From Neocallimastix lanati (nom. inval.) (taxonomy: Eukaryota; Neocallimastigomycota; Neocallimastigomycetes; Neocallimastigales; Neocallimastigaceae), in contig JACVTC010000034.1 in assembly GCA_016946835.1 (NCBI GenBank), forward strand, positions 1,440,001 to 1,469,177: a stretch of 29,177 nt of DNA, read 5' to 3'. The notes under the pieces are model-generated. The model was not told the DNA's origin and ran no database searches. It saw only the letters and a program-made list of their open reading frames with translations. Positions 28,258 through 29,177 of the stretch are shown here, piece by piece. Made by a program: the position numbers and the translations under genes. Within the stretch, counting starts at the first letter, position 1. Each line of letters begins with the position of its first letter.

Positions 28258-29177
28258 ACTAATCAAACCAATAATTTAAAACTAGACGTAATAGCCGTAG
28301 CCGCAAGAAACGCAAAAGATAAGCAGAAATATCAACCTTATGAGAAATTACAAAAAATAACAACCTTAAGGGATAATCCAATTCCAATACCAGTTCCAAC
28401 AAATAGGAAAGAAAATAATTTAAAAAGAACCAACAATAAAATAGTGATAAAAGAAAAACAAAATGATTCTAATACAAATGAAAATACTGAAAAATTGAAA
28501 GAAATTGATCTATCAGTAATTGCTCAACCTTCAATAAACAAATCAAAAAAGGACTCGAAAGAACAAAGAAATAAAGATATATATCAAGAAGCAAAAGTAA
28601 TGAATGAATCCAACTTAAATAAAAAAGACTCTTTCTCAAAAGGTAAACCAAATTCTAAGCAAAAACATATAGCAATGTTAGAACCGCAATATGAATATGA
28701 TATAAATACAGATTTAAATTCAATAACAACGAACATTACATTTGCACAGTTGTTGGATATTAGTCCAAAACTACGCTCTCAATTAACTAAAGCTTTAAAG
28801 TTAAAAAATGTCCAATGTGATGATAAAATGGAAGAAGTCATTTTATCAGCCATATCCAAAGATGACATTGCAACATGTGAATGTTATATCAACGGTAGAA
28901 AGGGTAGTGCATTTTTAGACACTTGTGCAAGTATTAATATAATTTCAAGAAAATTTTTAAAGAATTTAGGAACTTTGAAACCTTTTGGTTACACTACTAA
29001 TAATATCATACAAATCACTACAAAAACTAGCATTTCTTCTGAACTTTACTTATTAAAAGTTGAAATTGGAAAATTATGTATTCAAGACATATTCAGAGTA
29101 ATTGATTATGAACAAGACTTATTTGATGTACTTATAGGCTACAAAACTTTAAAAGAAAATTTAATTATTAAGAATAT
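28228..29177 (+). CDS. pol: Element D Pol, N-terminal part (truncated by window end)
   Basis: About 316 codons, open to the end of the window. Order: motif VIAVAARNAKDK, then LRDNPIPI, a Lys/Asn-rich linker, the block FAQLLDISPKLRSQL, then a retropepsin-like domain with active site D-T-C (28918-28926, in FLDTCASINII) and a conserved flap-to-end segment finishing DVLIGYKTLKENL. RT and integrase would lie beyond the window. The last 27 nt are identical to 27172-27198 in this element's own LTR, so the final codons may not be native pol. Confidence 0.85.

Larger units (their letters stand above)
25886..29177 (+). mobile_element. Element D: Ty3/gypsy retrotransposon, 3' part beyond the window
   Basis: The 5' LTR occupies 25886-25905 plus 26614-27244 (about 651 bp without the insertion). 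It starts CGTTACGG, a mutated form of TGATACGG, and ends CCTGCAACA. A primer-binding site, gag, displaced zinc knuckle, frameshift signal and the start of pol follow. It is most closely related to B in Gag. The LTR holds an old solo LTR and lost its terminal TG, so D looks older than A or C. Confidence 0.85.

Overview
The window is a retrotransposon-dominated, extremely AT-rich eukaryotic nuclear segment. It has homopolymer A runs of 40 to 64 nt, ATA and AT microsatellites, Asn-rich proteins and two nuclear-type tRNA genes. Four Ty3/gypsy LTR retrotransposons account for almost everything after base 465. The composition and element types fit an AT-rich fungus best, most plausibly an anaerobic gut fungus (Neocallimastigomycota). 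Glomeromycota or a dictyostelid cannot be excluded from sequence alone; this assignment is inference.

Layout. Bases 1-286 are low-complexity DNA. A tRNA-Ser(UGA)/tRNA-Cys(GCA) pair lies on the minus strand (287-455). Element A (470-9508) starts 15 bp upstream of the tRNA-Ser 5' end. It has 840-bp LTRs, a TTTTT target duplication, a 2.3-kb structured leader, and intact gag and pol. Element B (9513-18077, LTRs 551/546 bp) begins in the last base of A's target duplication and carries gag, a frame-displaced zinc knuckle, pol and a long repetitive 3' UTR. Four bases (TTAA) after B comes a split solo LTR of family D (18082-18132 plus 25165-25881). Inside it sits element C (18133-25159, LTRs 735 bp, target duplication AATTA), a chromovirus with a chromodomain-like integrase tail. 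After another TTAA, element D starts (25886 to the window end). Its 5' LTR is interrupted by an old, inverted solo LTR of family C (25906-26613). D's gag and the start of pol are inside the window.

How the genes work together. In each element gag encodes capsid with or without a zinc knuckle, and pol encodes protease, reverse transcriptase, RNase H and integrase. In all four, pol lies in the -1 frame and the junction carries an in-phase slippery heptamer: UUUAAAC in A, B and D, AAAAAAC in C. Each heptamer is followed by a hairpin with an 8-nt loop. A, B and D have tRNA-type primer-binding sites. C has none; its sequence directly after the LTR is a perfect 10-nt complement of the predicted transcript 5' end, as in self-primed Tf1/sushi elements. 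A, B and D form one group (protease motif D[ST]C, shared pre-protease motifs); C is a separate chromovirus lineage.

Main points for a second look: stacked insertions beside a tRNA gene (Ty3-like targeting), the conserved frameshift signals, C's apparent self-priming, a four-hairpin covarying RNA array in A's leader, a perfect 110-bp palindrome in B, and a 27-nt exact repeat running to the window edge.
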